A stretch of DNA of 64,000 bases from Gemella haemolysans ATCC 10379 (lineage in GTDB: Bacteria > Bacillota > Bacilli > Staphylococcales > Gemellaceae): assembly GCF_000173915.1 (NCBI RefSeq), contig NZ_ACDZ02000014.1, positions 248,001 through 312,000 of the forward strand, in the 5' to 3' direction. Of this stretch, positions 37,168-48,336 are shown in pieces. Numbering within the stretch: position 1 is the stretch's first letter; each line of letters starts with the position of its first letter. The notes under the pieces were generated by a model, which worked only from the letters and a program-made list of their open reading frames with translations, did no database searches and was not told the DNA's origin. Both the position numbers and the translations under genes were made by a program.

Positions 37168-37240
37168 AGATGTTTGAGAGATCCATCTATAAAAAAAACT
37201 TGAAGTACTGATTTCTCTTAATCAGTACTTCTTTAATTTC
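37168..37240 (+). ncRNA. preQ1-I riboswitch with intrinsic terminator, upstream of queT
   Basis: The aptamer has a 5-bp stem AGATG/CATCT (37168-37172 and 37184-37188), loop TTTGAGAGATC, and an A-rich tail ATAAAAAAAACTTGAA (37189-37204) whose last bases CTTGAA can pair with the loop TTTGAG to form the pseudoknot. This matches the layout of the preQ1 class I aptamer. A 12-bp terminator hairpin follows (37202-37213 with 37220-37231) and a T-rich tail; it shares GAA with the pseudoknot. The gene downstream imports queuosine precursors, which supports the call. An OFF switch by premature termination is inferred. Confidence 0.82.
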
Positions 37241-37266
37241 TCTTAAACAAGACAAGGAGATATATA

Positions 37267-37794
37267 ATGAGAAATAATACAGTTAAAGTATTAACTATTC
37301 AAGCATTAATAGCAGCTATCTATGTTGTTTTAACAGTTGCTATCGCGCCATTTTCATACGGTGCTATTCAATTACGTATTAGTGAATCACTATCTCAATT
37401 AGTGGTATTTAGTAAAAAATATTGGTTCCCTATAACTTTAGGTGTAGCAATAGCAAATATTTTTAGTCCACTTGGTATAGTTGATGTGTTCTTTGGAACG
37501 TTAGGAACAGGTTTAGCGTTAGCTATCAGTATTTTTGTATTCAAATTCGTAAAAAATAGAATCGCTAGACACATCCTTAATATTGTTATTTACTTAGTGG
37601 TTTGTATGCCAATTATTGCATATGAAATTGCTATTTTTAGCGGTGAAAACTCTGCAAGAGTGCCATTTGAATTTGAAGCGTTCACAGCAATTTATGGATC
37701 ACTTTTATTATCACAAGTTGTTGTAATGGTAATCGGTATTGTTATTACAGAAGCCCTAAATAAAGCTATTGATCTTAAAAAAGTATTTGAATAA
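37267..37794 (+). CDS. queT: Queuosine precursor transporter QueT
   Basis: A 175-residue integral membrane protein of the QueT family (COG4708), the substrate-binding S component of an ECF-type importer. About five to six helices; ALIAAIYVVLTVAIAPFSYGAIQLRISE is the family-defining start. It takes up preQ1/preQ0-type precursors for tRNA Q34. CAAGGAGA precedes the ATG. The general ECF energising module is not in this window. Confidence 0.92.
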   Translation: MRNNTVKVLTIQALIAAIYVVLTVAIAPFSYGAIQLRISESLSQLVVFSKKYWFPITLGVAIANIFSPLGIVDVFFGTLGTGLALAISIFVFKFVKNRIARHILNIVIYLVVCMPIIAYEIAIFSGENSARVPFEFEAFTAIYGSLLLSQVVVMVIGIVITEALNKAIDLKKVFE

Positions 37795-37801
37795 TATTCA
37801 T

Positions 37802-37838
37802 AAAAAATCGTTAAGAAATTTACTTAGCGATTTTTTTT
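37802..37838 (+). terminator. Terminator after queT
   Basis: AAAAAATCGTTAAG pairs with CTTAGCGATTTTTTTT. Confidence 0.9.
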
Positions 37839-37847
37839 GTTTTTGTA

Positions 37848-37878
37848 TTGACCTTTACGTAACGTAATAGTATATAAT
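37848..37878 (+). promoter_or_regulatory. MerR-type promoter with 19-bp spacer and central dyad
   Basis: TTGACC (37848-37853) and TATAAT (37873-37878) are 19 bases apart, too far for normal polymerase contact. The spacer contains the perfect dyad TTACGTAACGTAA (37855-37867). This is the classical MerR-activated architecture, and the next gene is a MerR regulator, so autoregulation is likely. Confidence 0.8.
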
Positions 37879-37921
37879 AGGTATATTACTGGTGAAATAT
37901 ATCGAGAATTTAGGAGCGAAG

Positions 37922-38659
37922 ATGAGAATAAATGAAGTCGCAAAACTTACAGGAGTTAGTGCAAGAACGTTGCAATATTATGACGAGATAGGATTATTGA
38001 TTCCAGAAAAATTAAATAATGGATATAGAGATTATTCAGATGAAAATTTAGATAAACTTCAAAAGATTCTATTTTATAGATTTCTAAAGTTTAAGTTAAA
38101 TGATATAAAAGAATTACTTGATGGAGATATTGATAGTTTAAAAATACTTGAACAGCAACGTGAATTAATTTTAAAAGAAAAAGAGAATTTTGAAATAATT
38201 CTTCATAATATAGAAAAAACAATAAAAACATATAAAGGAGAACAAAAAATGACTATAGAAGAAAAATTTAATGGATTTAAAAAAGAGGACTTAAATAAGT
38301 ATGAAGATCAAGCTATAGAAAAATATGGAAAAGGAACAATAGAAGAATCTAAAAAAAGACAGAGTGGTAATGAAGATATAGTTGCTGAGAAATTTAATAG
38401 TATTTTTCGTTCAATGGCTGAATATAGAAAAAATAATATAAATATAGAAGAAAAAGAAGTTCAATCGAAAGTCGAAGAATTATATAACTATATGAATAAG
38501 TATGCTTTCGATTGCAGTGTAGAAGTATTCTCGTATATAGGAAAAGGATATTCTCAAAATCCAGAATTTAAAAAAAATATAGATAAATTTGGAGAAGGGG
38601 TAGCTGAATATACTTCTAGAGCTATAGATGCATATTGTAAAAGTAGATTAAATAAGTAA
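37922..38659 (+). CDS. MerR-family regulator with TipAS-type effector domain
   Basis: A 245-residue TipA/Mta-like activator. Residues 1-70 are the MerR winged helix (RINEVAKLTGVSARTLQYYDEIGLL); about 75-110 is a dimerisation coiled coil; about 118-245 is a TipAS-like helical ligand domain (FKKEDLNKYEDQAIEKYG). Such proteins bind hydrophobic drugs or peptides and activate efflux and their own promoter. No efflux gene is adjacent. The ATG at 37922 has TAGGAG 6 bases upstream and begins at the HTH, as expected. Confidence 0.9.
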   Translation: MRINEVAKLTGVSARTLQYYDEIGLLIPEKLNNGYRDYSDENLDKLQKILFYRFLKFKLNDIKELLDGDIDSLKILEQQRELILKEKENFEIILHNIEKTIKTYKGEQKMTIEEKFNGFKKEDLNKYEDQAIEKYGKGTIEESKKRQSGNEDIVAEKFNSIFRSMAEYRKNNINIEEKEVQSKVEELYNYMNKYAFDCSVEVFSYIGKGYSQNPEFKKNIDKFGEGVAEYTSRAIDAYCKSRLNK

Positions 38660-38714
38660 TCTATAGAAGAAATGGCTAATTTAGAATTCTTTTGAAATTT
38701 TTTTAAAAAAACTA

Positions 38715-38743
38715 TTGACAAATGAAATTATATATATTAGAAT
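38715..38743 (+). promoter_or_regulatory. Promoter of rplJ-rplL
   Basis: TTGACA (38715-38720), a 17-base spacer and TAGAAT (38738-38743). Confidence 0.8.
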
Positions 38744-38754
38744 AATTAAGTCAG

Positions 38755-38871
38755 TTGAAAATGTACCGTAGACAGTAGGGGGAGAAATCCTTAATTAACC
38801 TACCGAGGACAAAATTCGAAAAGAAACTTATGTGCCTTTTTGTATGTTCTCGCATGCAGGAAGGTTTTTTT
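38755..38871 (+). ncRNA. Ribosomal protein L10 leader with attenuator
   Basis: The leader holds GTACCGTAGACAGTAGGGG and CCTACCGAGGACAA, the conserved parts of the L10 leader, then a terminator hairpin (CCTTTTTGTATG with CATGCAGGAAGG, 38835-38864) and seven T. The L10-L12 complex binds this RNA and represses its own operon. Confidence 0.82.
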
Positions 38872-38912
38872 AATGGTACTGAAATTGATAAATCTACTTA
38901 GGAGGAAGTTCA

Positions 38913-39414
38913 ATGTCAAAAGCTATTGAGAGAAAACAAGAGTTAGTAAATCAAATCGCAGAAGAAATTAAAGCAAGTTCTTCAGTTCTTATTGCTGACT
39001 ACCGTGGATTAAACGTTGCGGAAGTAACAGAATTACGTAACAACATGCGTAACGAAGGTTTAACTTTTAAAGTTTACAAAAACTCATTAGTTCGTCGTGC
39101 TATGGAGCAAGCAGGGATTGAAGGATTAGACGAAGTTCTAACTGGACCAAATGCTTTCGCTTTCTCAGCGGACGATGCTGTAGCTCCTGCTAGAGTTTTA
39201 AACGATTTCGCTAAAACAACACGAAAACTTAGAACTAAAAGCTGGTGTTATAGAAGGAAAAGTAGCAGATCGAGCTGAAATTAAAGCTATCGCGTCATTA
39301 CCAAGCCGCGAAGGATTACTTTCAATGTTACTATCTGTGTTAACAGCGCCAATGCGCAATACTGCTTTAGCTGTTAAAGCTGTTGCAGACCAAAAAGCTG
39401 AACAAGAAGCTTAA
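38913..39414 (+). CDS. rplJ: 50S ribosomal protein L10, with an apparent one-base frameshift
   Basis: From 38913 the frame gives normal L10 ([33 protein letters not shown]) up to residue 100 (Ala, ending at 39212), then goes out of frame and stops at 39278. Removing one A from the AAAA run at 39213-39216 restores [17 protein letters not shown] and the rest of L10 to the TAA at 39412-39414, giving 166 residues, the family length. L10 anchors the L7/L12 stalk and is essential or nearly so, so a sequencing error in a homopolymer is more likely than a true pseudogene. AGGAGGAAG precedes the ATG. Confidence 0.88.
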
Positions 39415-39465
39415 TAAATAAAAAATATTAAAAACATATAATTTAAAAATCGGAGGAAATTTATA

Positions 39466-39828
39466 ATGACTAAAGAACAAAGTTTAGACGCTATCAAAGA
39501 AATGTCAGTTTTAGAATTAAACGACTTAGTAAAAGCAATTGAAGAAGAATTCGGAGTAACTGCTGCTGCACCTGTAGCTGTAGTTGGTGGAGCTGCTGCT
39601 GGAGCTGCTGAAGAAAAAACTGAATTTGACGTAGTTTTAGCTAACGCTGGAGACTCAAAAATTAAAGTAATCAAAGTTGTTCGTGAAATCACTGGAGACG
39701 GACTAAAAGAAGCTAAAGAAAAAGTTGATGGTGCGCCAGCAACACTTAAAGAAGGAGTTTCTAAAGAAGAAGCTGAAGAAATCAAAGCTAAATTAGAAGA
39801 AGTTGGAGCAACTGTAGAAGTTAAATAA
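39466..39828 (+). CDS. rplL: 50S ribosomal protein L7/L12
   Basis: A 120-residue stalk protein: N-terminal dimerisation helices, an Ala/Gly-rich hinge ([15 protein letters not shown]), and a C-terminal domain ([32 protein letters not shown]) that recruits translation GTPases. Located 51 bases after rplJ in the usual order. GGAGGAAA precedes the ATG. Confidence 0.97.
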   Translation: MTKEQSLDAIKEMSVLELNDLVKAIEEEFGVTAAAPVAVVGGAAAGAAEEKTEFDVVLANAGDSKIKVIKVVREITGDGLKEAKEKVDGAPATLKEGVSKEEAEEIKAKLEEVGATVEVK

Positions 39829-39910
39829 TTTCTATTCTAAGTAGATAAAAAGATAGATGTAAATAAACAATAATATTCTATTTGAGAATATTTGATACGA
39901 TGATAATAAC

Positions 39911-39958
39911 AAAAATAGTATATCTCAAGTGTCTAGCTATGGGATATACTATTTTCTT
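39911..39958 (+). terminator. Terminator after rplL
   Basis: AAAATAGTATATC pairs with GATATACTATTTT around an 18-base loop, followed by CTTTC. Confidence 0.75.
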
Positions 39959-39981
39959 TCATTTTAAGAGGTGTCTTTATT

Positions 39982-40578
39982 ATGGAACATTATTATACAA
40001 ATAATCCGACGACCGAAAGTCGTGAAAAAATTATCAACTCAACAATAGCGAATGAGAATTTGAAATTTTATACAGATAATGGAGTATTTTCTAAAGAGAG
40101 TGTAGATTTTGGAACTAAAACAATGTTAGAAAGTTTCACTACGAATAAAGAAAATGCAAAGGTAGTGGATATTGGATGTGGATATGGAGTAATATCTATA
40201 TTCTTAGCAAAAAAATACCCGACATATAAGTTTACTATGGTAGATGTAAACAATAGAGTATTAGAATTATCTAAAAAAAATATTGAACTAAACAAAATAG
40301 AAAATGAAGTAGAAGTACTAGAAAGTAGTTCCTTTGACAATGTTGTAGGAACATTTGATATAGTTTTAACAAACCCGCCTATAAGAGCCGGGAAAAAAAT
40401 TGTACATAAAATAATGACAGATAGTTATGAACATCTAAATGCTCAAGGTGAGCTTTGGGTGGTTATACAAAAAAAACAAGGAATGGCTAGTTGTAAAAAA
40501 TTATTAGAAGATACATTTTCAATGGTAGAAGTAGTAACGAAAAATAAGGGTTACTATATCCTGAAAGCCGTAAAATAA
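39982..40578 (+). CDS. RsmC-like class I SAM methyltransferase (YbxB)
   Basis: A 198-residue methyltransferase that matches Bacillus ybxB, which also sits between rplL and rpoB. VVDIGCGYGVISIFLA is the SAM loop, TMVDVNNRVLEL the acidic strand, and LTNPPIRAGK the NPP(Y/F/I) active-site motif of N-methyltransferases acting on guanine of 16S rRNA (G1207). The rRNA target is inferred from family. Confidence 0.88.
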   Translation: MEHYYTNNPTTESREKIINSTIANENLKFYTDNGVFSKESVDFGTKTMLESFTTNKENAKVVDIGCGYGVISIFLAKKYPTYKFTMVDVNNRVLELSKKNIELNKIENEVEVLESSSFDNVVGTFDIVLTNPPIRAGKKIVHKIMTDSYEHLNAQGELWVVIQKKQGMASCKKLLEDTFSMVEVVTKNKGYYILKAVK

Positions 40579-40607
40579 TTGACAACTTGCTATGACTATG
40601 ATAAAAT
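40579..40607 (+). promoter_or_regulatory. Promoter of rpoB-rpoC
   Basis: TTGACA (40579-40584), a 17-base spacer and TAAAAT (40602-40607) with TG one base upstream of the -10. The leader of about 110 bases contains two small AT-rich hairpins. Confidence 0.82.
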
Positions 40608-40728
40608 GATATATTGCAAGTAATTCTATTTTCTTTTAGATAGAATTGCCAAAATTATATAAGTAAGTAAGAGAAAATATATATATTTTCTTTTTAGTTT
40701 TTAAGAGAAAAGCTGAGAGGTGACACAG

Positions 40729-43700
40729 TTGCAAAAAGTTAAATTTGGTAAGCACAGACAAAGACGTAGCTATGCTAGAATATCAGAGGTAATTGATTTA
40801 CCGGACTTAATTGAAATTCAAACCTTATCTTATGATAAATTTTTAGAAACTGGTCTAAAAGATGTTTTTAAAGATGTATCACCAATAGAAGGTAATAATG
40901 ATAAATTAAGTTTAGAATTTATCGACTATAAATTAGGAACTCCTAAATATGATGTTGATGAGTCTAAAGAACGTGACGCTACATATTCAGCACCTTTAAG
41001 AGTGCGCGTACGTTTAATTAATAAAGAACGTGACGAAATTAAAGAACAAGAAGTATTTATGGGTGAATTACCGTTGATGACTGAAACTGGAACGTTTATC
41101 ATCAATGGTGCAGAACGTGTAATTGTATCTCAATTAGTACGTTCGCCTTCTGTATATTTTACAGAAGATGACAAACTTAAAGTTAAAAATATTCCAAATG
41201 CCTATAAAACAACTGTTATTCCTAACAGAGGAGCTTGGTTGGAATTTGAAAAAGATATTAAAGGATTAGTTTATGCTCGTATTGACAGAACTAGAAAAAT
41301 TCCTTTAACAACGCTTATTAGAGCGTTAGGTTTTGAATCTGACGAATCTATTATTAAATTATTCGGTGAAGATACAGAACTATTAAATACATTAGAAAAA
41401 GATGAAAACCTAGATACAGGAACTGCGTTAAAAGTAATTTATGATAAATTACGTCCTGGAGAGCCAGCTAACGTAGAAACTGCAAAAGCGACTTTACACG
41501 GTAGATTCTTCGATCCAAGAAGATATGACCTTGCTAAAGTAGGACGTTATAAACTAAATAACAAACTTCACGTTGGTGAACGTCTAGAAAACCAAATTCT
41601 AGTTGAACCAATCGTTGATACAGAAACAGGAGAAATTTTAGTAGAAAAAGGTACTAAATTAACACGTGAAATCATTGATGGAATTTATGAAGAATTAGGA
41701 ACTACAGCTAACGTAGTTGAATTCGATATGAATGAAAGTCTTGATGGAAGTGATAGCCTAAAATTACAATTATTCAAAATTGTAAACCAAGTTAAAGTAG
41801 GTAATGACTATGATATCGATGAATTAACTGATGATCAAGTGTTACACGTAATTGGTAATGGAGCACCTAATAAAGATGTTCTAACATTAACAATTGCTGA
41901 TATCGTAGCAAGTATCAACTACTATCTATTATTAATCAGAACTCGTAGAAATAACGACGGATTTGAATTTGAATTAATCGGACGTGTAGATGATATCGAC
42001 CACCTTGGTAACCGTCGTCTACGTTGTATCGGTGAATTATTACAAAACCAAATTCGTGTAGGTATTTCTCGTATGGAACGTGTTGTTCGTGAACGTATGA
42101 GTATTCAAGATACAAACGAAATTACTCCACAACAACTAATTAATGTAAGACCAGTTACAGCGATTATCAAAGAATTCTTTGGAAGTTCTCAACTTTCACA
42201 ATTCATGGACCAAGTAAACCCATTAAGTGAGCTTACTCACAAACGTCGTTTATCAGCACTTGGACCTGGTGGTTTAACAAGAGAACGTGCTGGAATGGAA
42301 GTACGTGACGTTCACTATTCACACTATGGTCGTATGTGTCCGATTGAAACACCAGAGGGACCAAACATCGGTCTTATTAACTCACTTTCATCATTTGCGC
42401 GTATAAATGAATTTGGATTCATTATGACTCCATATAGAAAAGTTGAATTTGATGGAGAAGGTCGTCCATATGTAACTGAAAACGTACAATACTTAACAGC
42501 TGATCAAGAAGATAAATACGTAGTAGCACAATCAACAGCTAATGTTGATGAAAAAGGTTACTTCGTAGATGAAGAAGTAGTATGTCGTTTCAGAGGAGAT
42601 AACACAGTTAAACCTCGTGAAATGATGAACTTTATGGATGTATCGCCTAAACAGGTAGTATCTGCTGCCACTGCATGTATTCCGTTCTTAGAGAATGATG
42701 ACTCTAACCGTGCCCTAATGGGAGCGAACATGCAACGTCAAGCAGTACCATTAATGATTACTGAAGCACCATTCGTTGGTACAGGTATGGAGCACCTAGC
42801 AGCACGTGACTCAGGAGCTGCGGTTATCGCTAAATATCCAGGTATCGTTGAATACGTAGATGGAGCGAAAATTAAAGTACGTCGTATTGAAACTCTAGAA
42901 GGTAAAGAGATTAAAGGTGACTTAGATACTTACGTAATTCACAAATTCGTACGTTCTAACCACTCTACTGCTTACAACCAAAAACCAATCGTAAAAGTTG
43001 GAGATAGAGTAGAACCTAAAGATATCCTTGCAGATGGGCCATCTATGGATAAAGGAGAATTAGCTTTAGGTAAAAACCTTGTAGTAGCATTCGTAAACTG
43101 GGATGGATATAACTATGAGGATGCTGTTATCATGAGTGAACGTTTAGTAAAAGACGATGTTTATACTTCTATTCACGTAGAAGAATATGAAACAGATGCT
43201 CGTGATACAAAACTTGGGCCAGAAGAAATTACTCGTGAGATTCCAAACGTAGGTGAAAATGCACTTAGAAACTTAGATGCACGAGGAATCATTCGTATTG
43301 GGGCTGAAGTTAAAGATGGAGATATTTTAGTAGGTAAAGTTACACCGAAAGGATTAACTGAACAAACTCCAGAAGAAAAATTATTATATGCTATCTTTGG
43401 AGCTAAATCTAAAGAAGTACGTGATACTTCATTACGTGTACCTCACGGTGCTGATGGAGTAGTTGCTGATGTTAAAATCTTTAAACGTGAAGATGGTGCT
43501 GAATTACCTAACGGTGTAAATGAACTTGTTCGTGTATTTATCGTCCAAAAACGTAAAATTCGTGTAGGAGATAAAATGGCCGGTCGTCACGGTAACAAAG
43601 GGGTTATCTCAAATATCTTACCAGAAGAAGATATGCCTTACCTACCAGATGGTACACCAGTTGACGTAATGTTAAACCCACTTGGGGTTCCATCTCGTAT

Positions 43701-44532
43701 GAACATTGGACAAGTATTAGAGCTACACTTAGGTATGGCTGCTAAACAACTTGGAATCCACGTAGCTACACCAGTATTCGATGGTGCTACTGATGAAGAT
43801 GTTTGGTCTACAGTTGCGGAAGCTGGAATGGCTAAAGATGCTAAGACAGTTCTTTATGACGGACGTACAGGTGAGCCATTTGATAGCCGTGTATCTGTAG
43901 GGGTAATGTACATGATTAAACTTGCACACATGGTTGATGATAAACTTCACGCTCGTTCAATTGGACCATACTCATTAGTAACACAACAACCACTTGGAGG
44001 TAAAGCTCAATTCGGTGGACAAAGATTTGGTGAGATGGAGGTATGGGCACTTGAAGCTTATGGTGCTGCATATACTCTTCAAGAAATCTTAACGTACAAA
44101 TCAGATGATACTAATGGTCGTGTTAAAACATACGAAGCTATCGTTAAAGGTGAAAACATTCCACGTCCAGGAGTTCCTGAATCATTCCGAGTACTTATGA
44201 AAGAACTTCAAGCACTAGGTATGGACTTCAGAGTAATGGATAATGAAGATAACGAAGTAGACATGGGTGATATAGATTTAGGAGATACAATTGATTTCCA
44301 CGAATCACACAATCACAACCACAACGAAGAAGCTAATGAAACTGAAAAAGCTTCAAAAGAAAACACTGAAAATGGATATCAAAGTTTAGCTAACTTAATT
44401 CTATCTGATTCAGAAGAAGAAGTTGAAGAAGAATCAAGTGAAGAAACTTCAGGATATCAAGCATTAGCTAGTCTTTTAATGTCAGATACAGATGAGTATG
44501 AAGACGTTGAAGATGATACTGATGAAGAATAA
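40729..44532 (+). CDS. rpoB: DNA-directed RNA polymerase subunit beta
   Basis: A 1267-residue beta subunit. The rifampicin region [20 protein letters not shown] continues with [12 protein letters not shown] and shows wild-type residues at the main resistance positions. RHGNKGVIS and [24 protein letters not shown] are intact. The last 82 residues form an acidic, histidine-containing tail with a repeated motif ([12 protein letters not shown] at 1216 and [12 protein letters not shown] at 1242), longer than in Bacillus (1193 residues in total). TTG at 40729 is preferred because GAGGTGA, a full match to the ribosomal anti-SD, lies 5 bases upstream; GTG at 40720 overlaps that site. Confidence 0.96.
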   Translation: MQKVKFGKHRQRRSYARISEVIDLPDLIEIQTLSYDKFLETGLKDVFKDVSPIEGNNDKLSLEFIDYKLGTPKYDVDESKERDATYSAPLRVRVRLINKERDEIKEQEVFMGELPLMTETGTFIINGAERVIVSQLVRSPSVYFTEDDKLKVKNIPNAYKTTVIPNRGAWLEFEKDIKGLVYARIDRTRKIPLTTLIRALGFESDESIIKLFGEDTELLNTLEKDENLDTGTALKVIYDKLRPGEPANVETAKATLHGRFFDPRRYDLAKVGRYKLNNKLHVGERLENQILVEPIVDTETGEILVEKGTKLTREIIDGIYEELGTTANVVEFDMNESLDGSDSLKLQLFKIVNQVKVGNDYDIDELTDDQVLHVIGNGAPNKDVLTLTIADIVASINYYLLLIRTRRNNDGFEFELIGRVDDIDHLGNRRLRCIGELLQNQIRVGISRMERVVRERMSIQDTNEITPQQLINVRPVTAIIKEFFGSSQLSQFMDQVNPLSELTHKRRLSALGPGGLTRERAGMEVRDVHYSHYGRMCPIETPEGPNIGLINSLSSFARINEFGFIMTPYRKVEFDGEGRPYVTENVQYLTADQEDKYVVAQSTANVDEKGYFVDEEVVCRFRGDNTVKPREMMNFMDVSPKQVVSAATACIPFLENDDSNRALMGANMQRQAVPLMITEAPFVGTGMEHLAARDSGAAVIAKYPGIVEYVDGAKIKVRRIETLEGKEIKGDLDTYVIHKFVRSNHSTAYNQKPIVKVGDRVEPKDILADGPSMDKGELALGKNLVVAFVNWDGYNYEDAVIMSERLVKDDVYTSIHVEEYETDARDTKLGPEEITREIPNVGENALRNLDARGIIRIGAEVKDGDILVGKVTPKGLTEQTPEEKLLYAIFGAKSKEVRDTSLRVPHGADGVVADVKIFKREDGAELPNGVNELVRVFIVQKRKIRVGDKMAGRHGNKGVISNILPEEDMPYLPDGTPVDVMLNPLGVPSRMNIGQVLELHLGMAAKQLGIHVATPVFDGATDEDVWSTVAEAGMAKDAKTVLYDGRTGEPFDSRVSVGVMYMIKLAHMVDDKLHARSIGPYSLVTQQPLGGKAQFGGQRFGEMEVWALEAYGAAYTLQEILTYKSDDTNGRVKTYEAIVKGENIPRPGVPESFRVLMKELQALGMDFRVMDNEDNEVDMGDIDLGDTIDFHESHNHNHNEEANETEKASKENTENGYQSLANLILSDSEEEVEEESSEETSGYQALASLLMSDTDEYEDVEDDTDEE

Positions 44533-44603
44533 TATAAATTTTACAATTAATCACAAAGAACTATTCAAGGCATTTATACAAAAAAATAAAGGAGGTATGC
44601 TCC

Positions 44604-47600
44604 TTGATAGACGTAAATAATTTTGCATATATGAAAATTAGTTTAGCTTCTCCAGAAAAAATCAGAAGTTGGTCTTATGGAGAGGTTAAAAAACCTGAAA
44701 CAATTAATTATAGAACTTTAAAACCAGAAAATGATGGACTATTCTGTGAAAGAATTTTTGGTCCAACAAAAGACTGGGAATGTGCTTGTGGAAAGTACAA
44801 AAGAGTTAGATATAAAAATATTAAATGTGATAAATGTGGAGTTGACGTAACTTTAGCTAAAGTTCGTCGTGAAAGAATGGGGCACTTAGAATTAGCTGCC
44901 CCAGTCAGCCACATTTGGTATTTCAAAGGTATTCCAAGTAGAATGGGTCTTCTACTTGACCTTAGTCCAAGACAATTGGAAGAAGTAATCTACTTTGCTT
45001 CTTACATTGTTATTGATCCAGGTGAAACTGACTTCATGAAGAAACAAATTGTTTCTGAGCGTGAAGTACGTGAAGCACGTAGCACATTTGGAGCAAACTC
45101 TTTCGTAGCTAAAATGGGAGCTGAAGCGATTCGCGATCTATTAGCTGAACTAGATATTGAAAAAGAACTTAAAGACCTAAAAAATGAACTTAAAGAATTA
45201 AGTGAAAGCAACTATAAATCTGGTCAAAAAGTTGTAAAAATCATCAAACGTGTTGAAGTATTTGAAGCATTTAAACATTCTGGAAATAAACCAGAATGGA
45301 TGATTATGACTGTATTGCCAGTTATCCCACCTGAATTAAGACCTATGGTTCAATTAGATGGTGGACGTTTCGCAACAAGTGACTTAAACGATTTATACAG
45401 ACGTGTAATTAACCGTAACAACCGTCTGAAAAAACTTATCGAACTTAAAGCTCCAGGGCTAATTGTACAAAACGAAAAACGTATGTTACAAGAAGCTGTT
45501 GATGCATTAATCGATAACGGACGTCGTGGTCGTCCTGTAACAGGTCCTGGTAACAGAACATTAAAATCATTATCTAATATGTTAAAAGGTAAACACGGTC
45601 GTTTCCGTCAAAACTTATTAGGTAAACGTGTTGACTACTCTGGACGTTCAGTAATCGTAGTTGGTCCAAACTTAAAAATGTACCAATGTGGATTACCTAA
45701 AGAAATGGCGCTTGAATTATTCAAACCATTCGTAATGCGTGAATTAGTTAAACGTGAGTTAGCTAATAACATTAAAAATGCTAAAAACCAAATCGAAAGA
45801 ATGGAAGATCATGTATGGGATATCTTAGAAGATATTATTCGTGAGCACCCGGTATTACTTAACCGTGCCCCGACTCTTCACAGACTAGGTATCCAAGCAT
45901 TCGAACCAATCTTAGTTGAAGGACGTGCAATTCGTCTTCACCCTCTTGTTACAACAGCGTTTAACGCCGACTTCGATGGTGACCAAATGGCCGTTCACGT
46001 ACCTTTATCAAAAGAAGCACAAGCGGAAGCACGTATGCTAATGCTAGCTGCTCAAAACATCCTTAACCCTAAAGATGGTAAACCAGTAGTTACTCCATCT
46101 CAGGATATGGTATTAGGTAACTACTACCTAACACTTGAAAGACCTGGAGCAGTAGGGGAAGGTATGATTTTCAAAGATGCCGATGAAGCAAGAATAGCAT
46201 ACCAAAATGGATATATTCACCTTCACACACGTGTTGGTATCGCGGCTAAATCATTTGAAAACCCAACGTTCACAGAAGAACAAAACAAAAAATTACTTGT
46301 TACTACAATCGGTAAAGTAATCTTTAACGACATATTACCAGAAGGATTCCCTTATCTAAATGAACCTACAAAAGATAATTTAGAATCAGCTACTCCTGAT
46401 AAATATTTCGTATCACCATCTGATCTTACAGAAGGTGGATTAAAAGCATACATTGCTGAACAAGAAGCTGTAACACCATTTAAAAAAGGTTTCCTATCGA
46501 AAATCATTTCTGAAATCTTTAACAGATTCCACATCACTGAAACATCTATGATGTTAGACAGAATGAAAGATTTAGGATTCAAATACTCATCAAGAGCTGG
46601 TATTACAGTAGGGGTAAGTGACGTATTCGTCCTACCAAATAAATATGAAATCTTAGCAGACTCACAATCTAATGTTGATAAAATCACAACATTATACAGA
46701 CGTGGTCTATTAACAGAAGAAGAAAGATATCAAAACGTTATTGCACAATGGGCAAAAGCAAAAGATATCATCCAAGATCAACTTATGGACTCTCTTCCAG
46801 CTACTAACCCAATCTACATGATGAGTGACTCTGGAGCCCGTGGTAATGCGTCAAACTTTACACAGTTAGCCGGAATGCGTGGTCTGATGGCATCTCCATC
46901 AGGACGTATCATGGAAATGCCAGTACGTTCATCATTTAAAGAAGGATTAACAGTATTAGAGTTCTTCATCTCTTCTCACGGTGCGCGTAAAGGTCTTGCC
47001 GATACTGCGCTTAAGACAGCCGACTCAGGTTACTTAACTCGTCGTCTTGTAGACGTTGCACAAGATGTTATCGTTCGTGAAAACGACTGTGGTACATCTC
47101 GTGGATTAAGAGTTGCAGCACTTAAAAATGGAACAGATGAAATCGAAAGCTTACAAGAACGTCTTGAAGGTAGATACAGTAAAGAAACTGTTGTACACCC
47201 AGAGACAGGAAAAGTTATCGTTGAAGATGGTCAATTAATCACTCTAGATACAGCTAAAGAAATTGAAGCAGCTGGAATCGAAAGTGTTGTAATCAGATCA
47301 GCATTTACATGTAACTCTCGTCATGGAGTTTGTGAGAAATGTTATGGTAAAAACTTAGCTACAGGTGAAAAAGTAGAAGTTGGGGAAGCAGTTGGTACAA
47401 TTGCCGCTCAATCTATCGGAGAACCTGGTACACAGCTTACAATGCGTACGTTCCACACAGGTGGGGTTGCCGGTGCCGATATCACTCAAGGTTTACCTCG
47501 TATTCAAGAGTTATTTGAAGCGCGTAATCCGAAAGGTAAGGCATTAATCTCAGAAGTAGATGGAACAGTTACAAAAGTTGAAATCGATAATAATCACGTA

Positions 47601-48284
47601 CGTAGAATTTACGTATTAAGTGAAATCGGTGAAGAAAGAGAATATCAAGACTATGGTGCAAGCCGTATGTTAGTTAAAGAAGACGACAAAGTTAAACGTG
47701 GTCAAGCTTTAACAGAAGGTTCTATTGAACCAAAAGAATTACTATCAATTGCTGGATTAGAAGCTGTACAAAGTTACTTATTAACTGAGGTACAAAAAGT
47801 TTACCGTATGCAAGGGGTAGAAATCAGTGATAAACACGTTGAGGTTATGGTACGTCAAATGTTAAGAAAAGTGCGTGTAATCAATGCTGGAGACACTGAT
47901 TTACTTCCAGGTTCGTTAGTTGATATTCACAAATTTACAGATGAAAACAAAAAAATCCTTGCGGTACGTGGAAACATGGCTACAGCTAAGCCTGTAATTC
48001 TAGGTATCACTAAAGCATCATTAGAAACTGAAAGTTTCTTATCTGCAGCTTCATTCCAAGAAACTACTCGTGTTCTTACAGACGCAGCTGTTAAAGGAAA
48101 AGTTGATAGACTTATGGGACTTAAAGAGAACGTTATCATTGGTAAGCTAATTCCAGCAGGAACAGGAATGGCAAGATATAATGACGTAGATATCAAAGCC
48201 GAAAATGAGCTTGAATTAGAAATGGATAACGAATTAAGTAGACCAATTGAAGAAGAATTACAGGAAGAATTAGGATCTATTTAA
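44604..48284 (+). CDS. rpoC: DNA-directed RNA polymerase subunit beta'
   Basis: A 1226-residue catalytic subunit. The N-terminal zinc site is [20 protein letters not shown]; the Mg-binding NADFDGDQM has Asp456, Asp458 and Asp460; the second zinc site around [13 protein letters not shown] and the trigger-loop region [12 protein letters not shown] are intact. It starts with TTG, with GGAGGT 8 bases upstream. Located 71 bases after rpoB. Confidence 0.97.
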   Translation: MIDVNNFAYMKISLASPEKIRSWSYGEVKKPETINYRTLKPENDGLFCERIFGPTKDWECACGKYKRVRYKNIKCDKCGVDVTLAKVRRERMGHLELAAPVSHIWYFKGIPSRMGLLLDLSPRQLEEVIYFASYIVIDPGETDFMKKQIVSEREVREARSTFGANSFVAKMGAEAIRDLLAELDIEKELKDLKNELKELSESNYKSGQKVVKIIKRVEVFEAFKHSGNKPEWMIMTVLPVIPPELRPMVQLDGGRFATSDLNDLYRRVINRNNRLKKLIELKAPGLIVQNEKRMLQEAVDALIDNGRRGRPVTGPGNRTLKSLSNMLKGKHGRFRQNLLGKRVDYSGRSVIVVGPNLKMYQCGLPKEMALELFKPFVMRELVKRELANNIKNAKNQIERMEDHVWDILEDIIREHPVLLNRAPTLHRLGIQAFEPILVEGRAIRLHPLVTTAFNADFDGDQMAVHVPLSKEAQAEARMLMLAAQNILNPKDGKPVVTPSQDMVLGNYYLTLERPGAVGEGMIFKDADEARIAYQNGYIHLHTRVGIAAKSFENPTFTEEQNKKLLVTTIGKVIFNDILPEGFPYLNEPTKDNLESATPDKYFVSPSDLTEGGLKAYIAEQEAVTPFKKGFLSKIISEIFNRFHITETSMMLDRMKDLGFKYSSRAGITVGVSDVFVLPNKYEILADSQSNVDKITTLYRRGLLTEEERYQNVIAQWAKAKDIIQDQLMDSLPATNPIYMMSDSGARGNASNFTQLAGMRGLMASPSGRIMEMPVRSSFKEGLTVLEFFISSHGARKGLADTALKTADSGYLTRRLVDVAQDVIVRENDCGTSRGLRVAALKNGTDEIESLQERLEGRYSKETVVHPETGKVIVEDGQLITLDTAKEIEAAGIESVVIRSAFTCNSRHGVCEKCYGKNLATGEKVEVGEAVGTIAAQSIGEPGTQLTMRTFHTGGVAGADITQGLPRIQELFEARNPKGKALISEVDGTVTKVEIDNNHVRRIYVLSEIGEEREYQDYGASRMLVKEDDKVKRGQALTEGSIEPKELLSIAGLEAVQSYLLTEVQKVYRMQGVEISDKHVEVMVRQMLRKVRVINAGDTDLLPGSLVDIHKFTDENKKILAVRGNMATAKPVILGITKASLETESFLSAASFQETTRVLTDAAVKGKVDRLMGLKENVIIGKLIPAGTGMARYNDVDIKAENELELEMDNELSRPIEEELQEELGSI

Positions 48285-48303
48285 TTTAGAACATAGAAAA
48301 GTT

Positions 48304-48336
48304 AATAGGAATATAAAAAAATATTATATTCCTATT
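48304..48336 (+). terminator. Perfect hairpin after rpoC, overlapping the infC -35 box
   Basis: AATAGGAATATA (48304-48315) pairs exactly with TATATTCCTATT (48325-48336). No U tract follows; the last bases belong to the TTGACA of the next promoter, so termination strength is doubtful. Confidence 0.5.

Noticed and set aside
41000-44300. Rifampicin-resistance substitution in rpoB
   Set aside because: The resistance-determining region reads as wild type at the main positions (Asp in FMDQ, His in LTHKRR, Ser in RLSALG).
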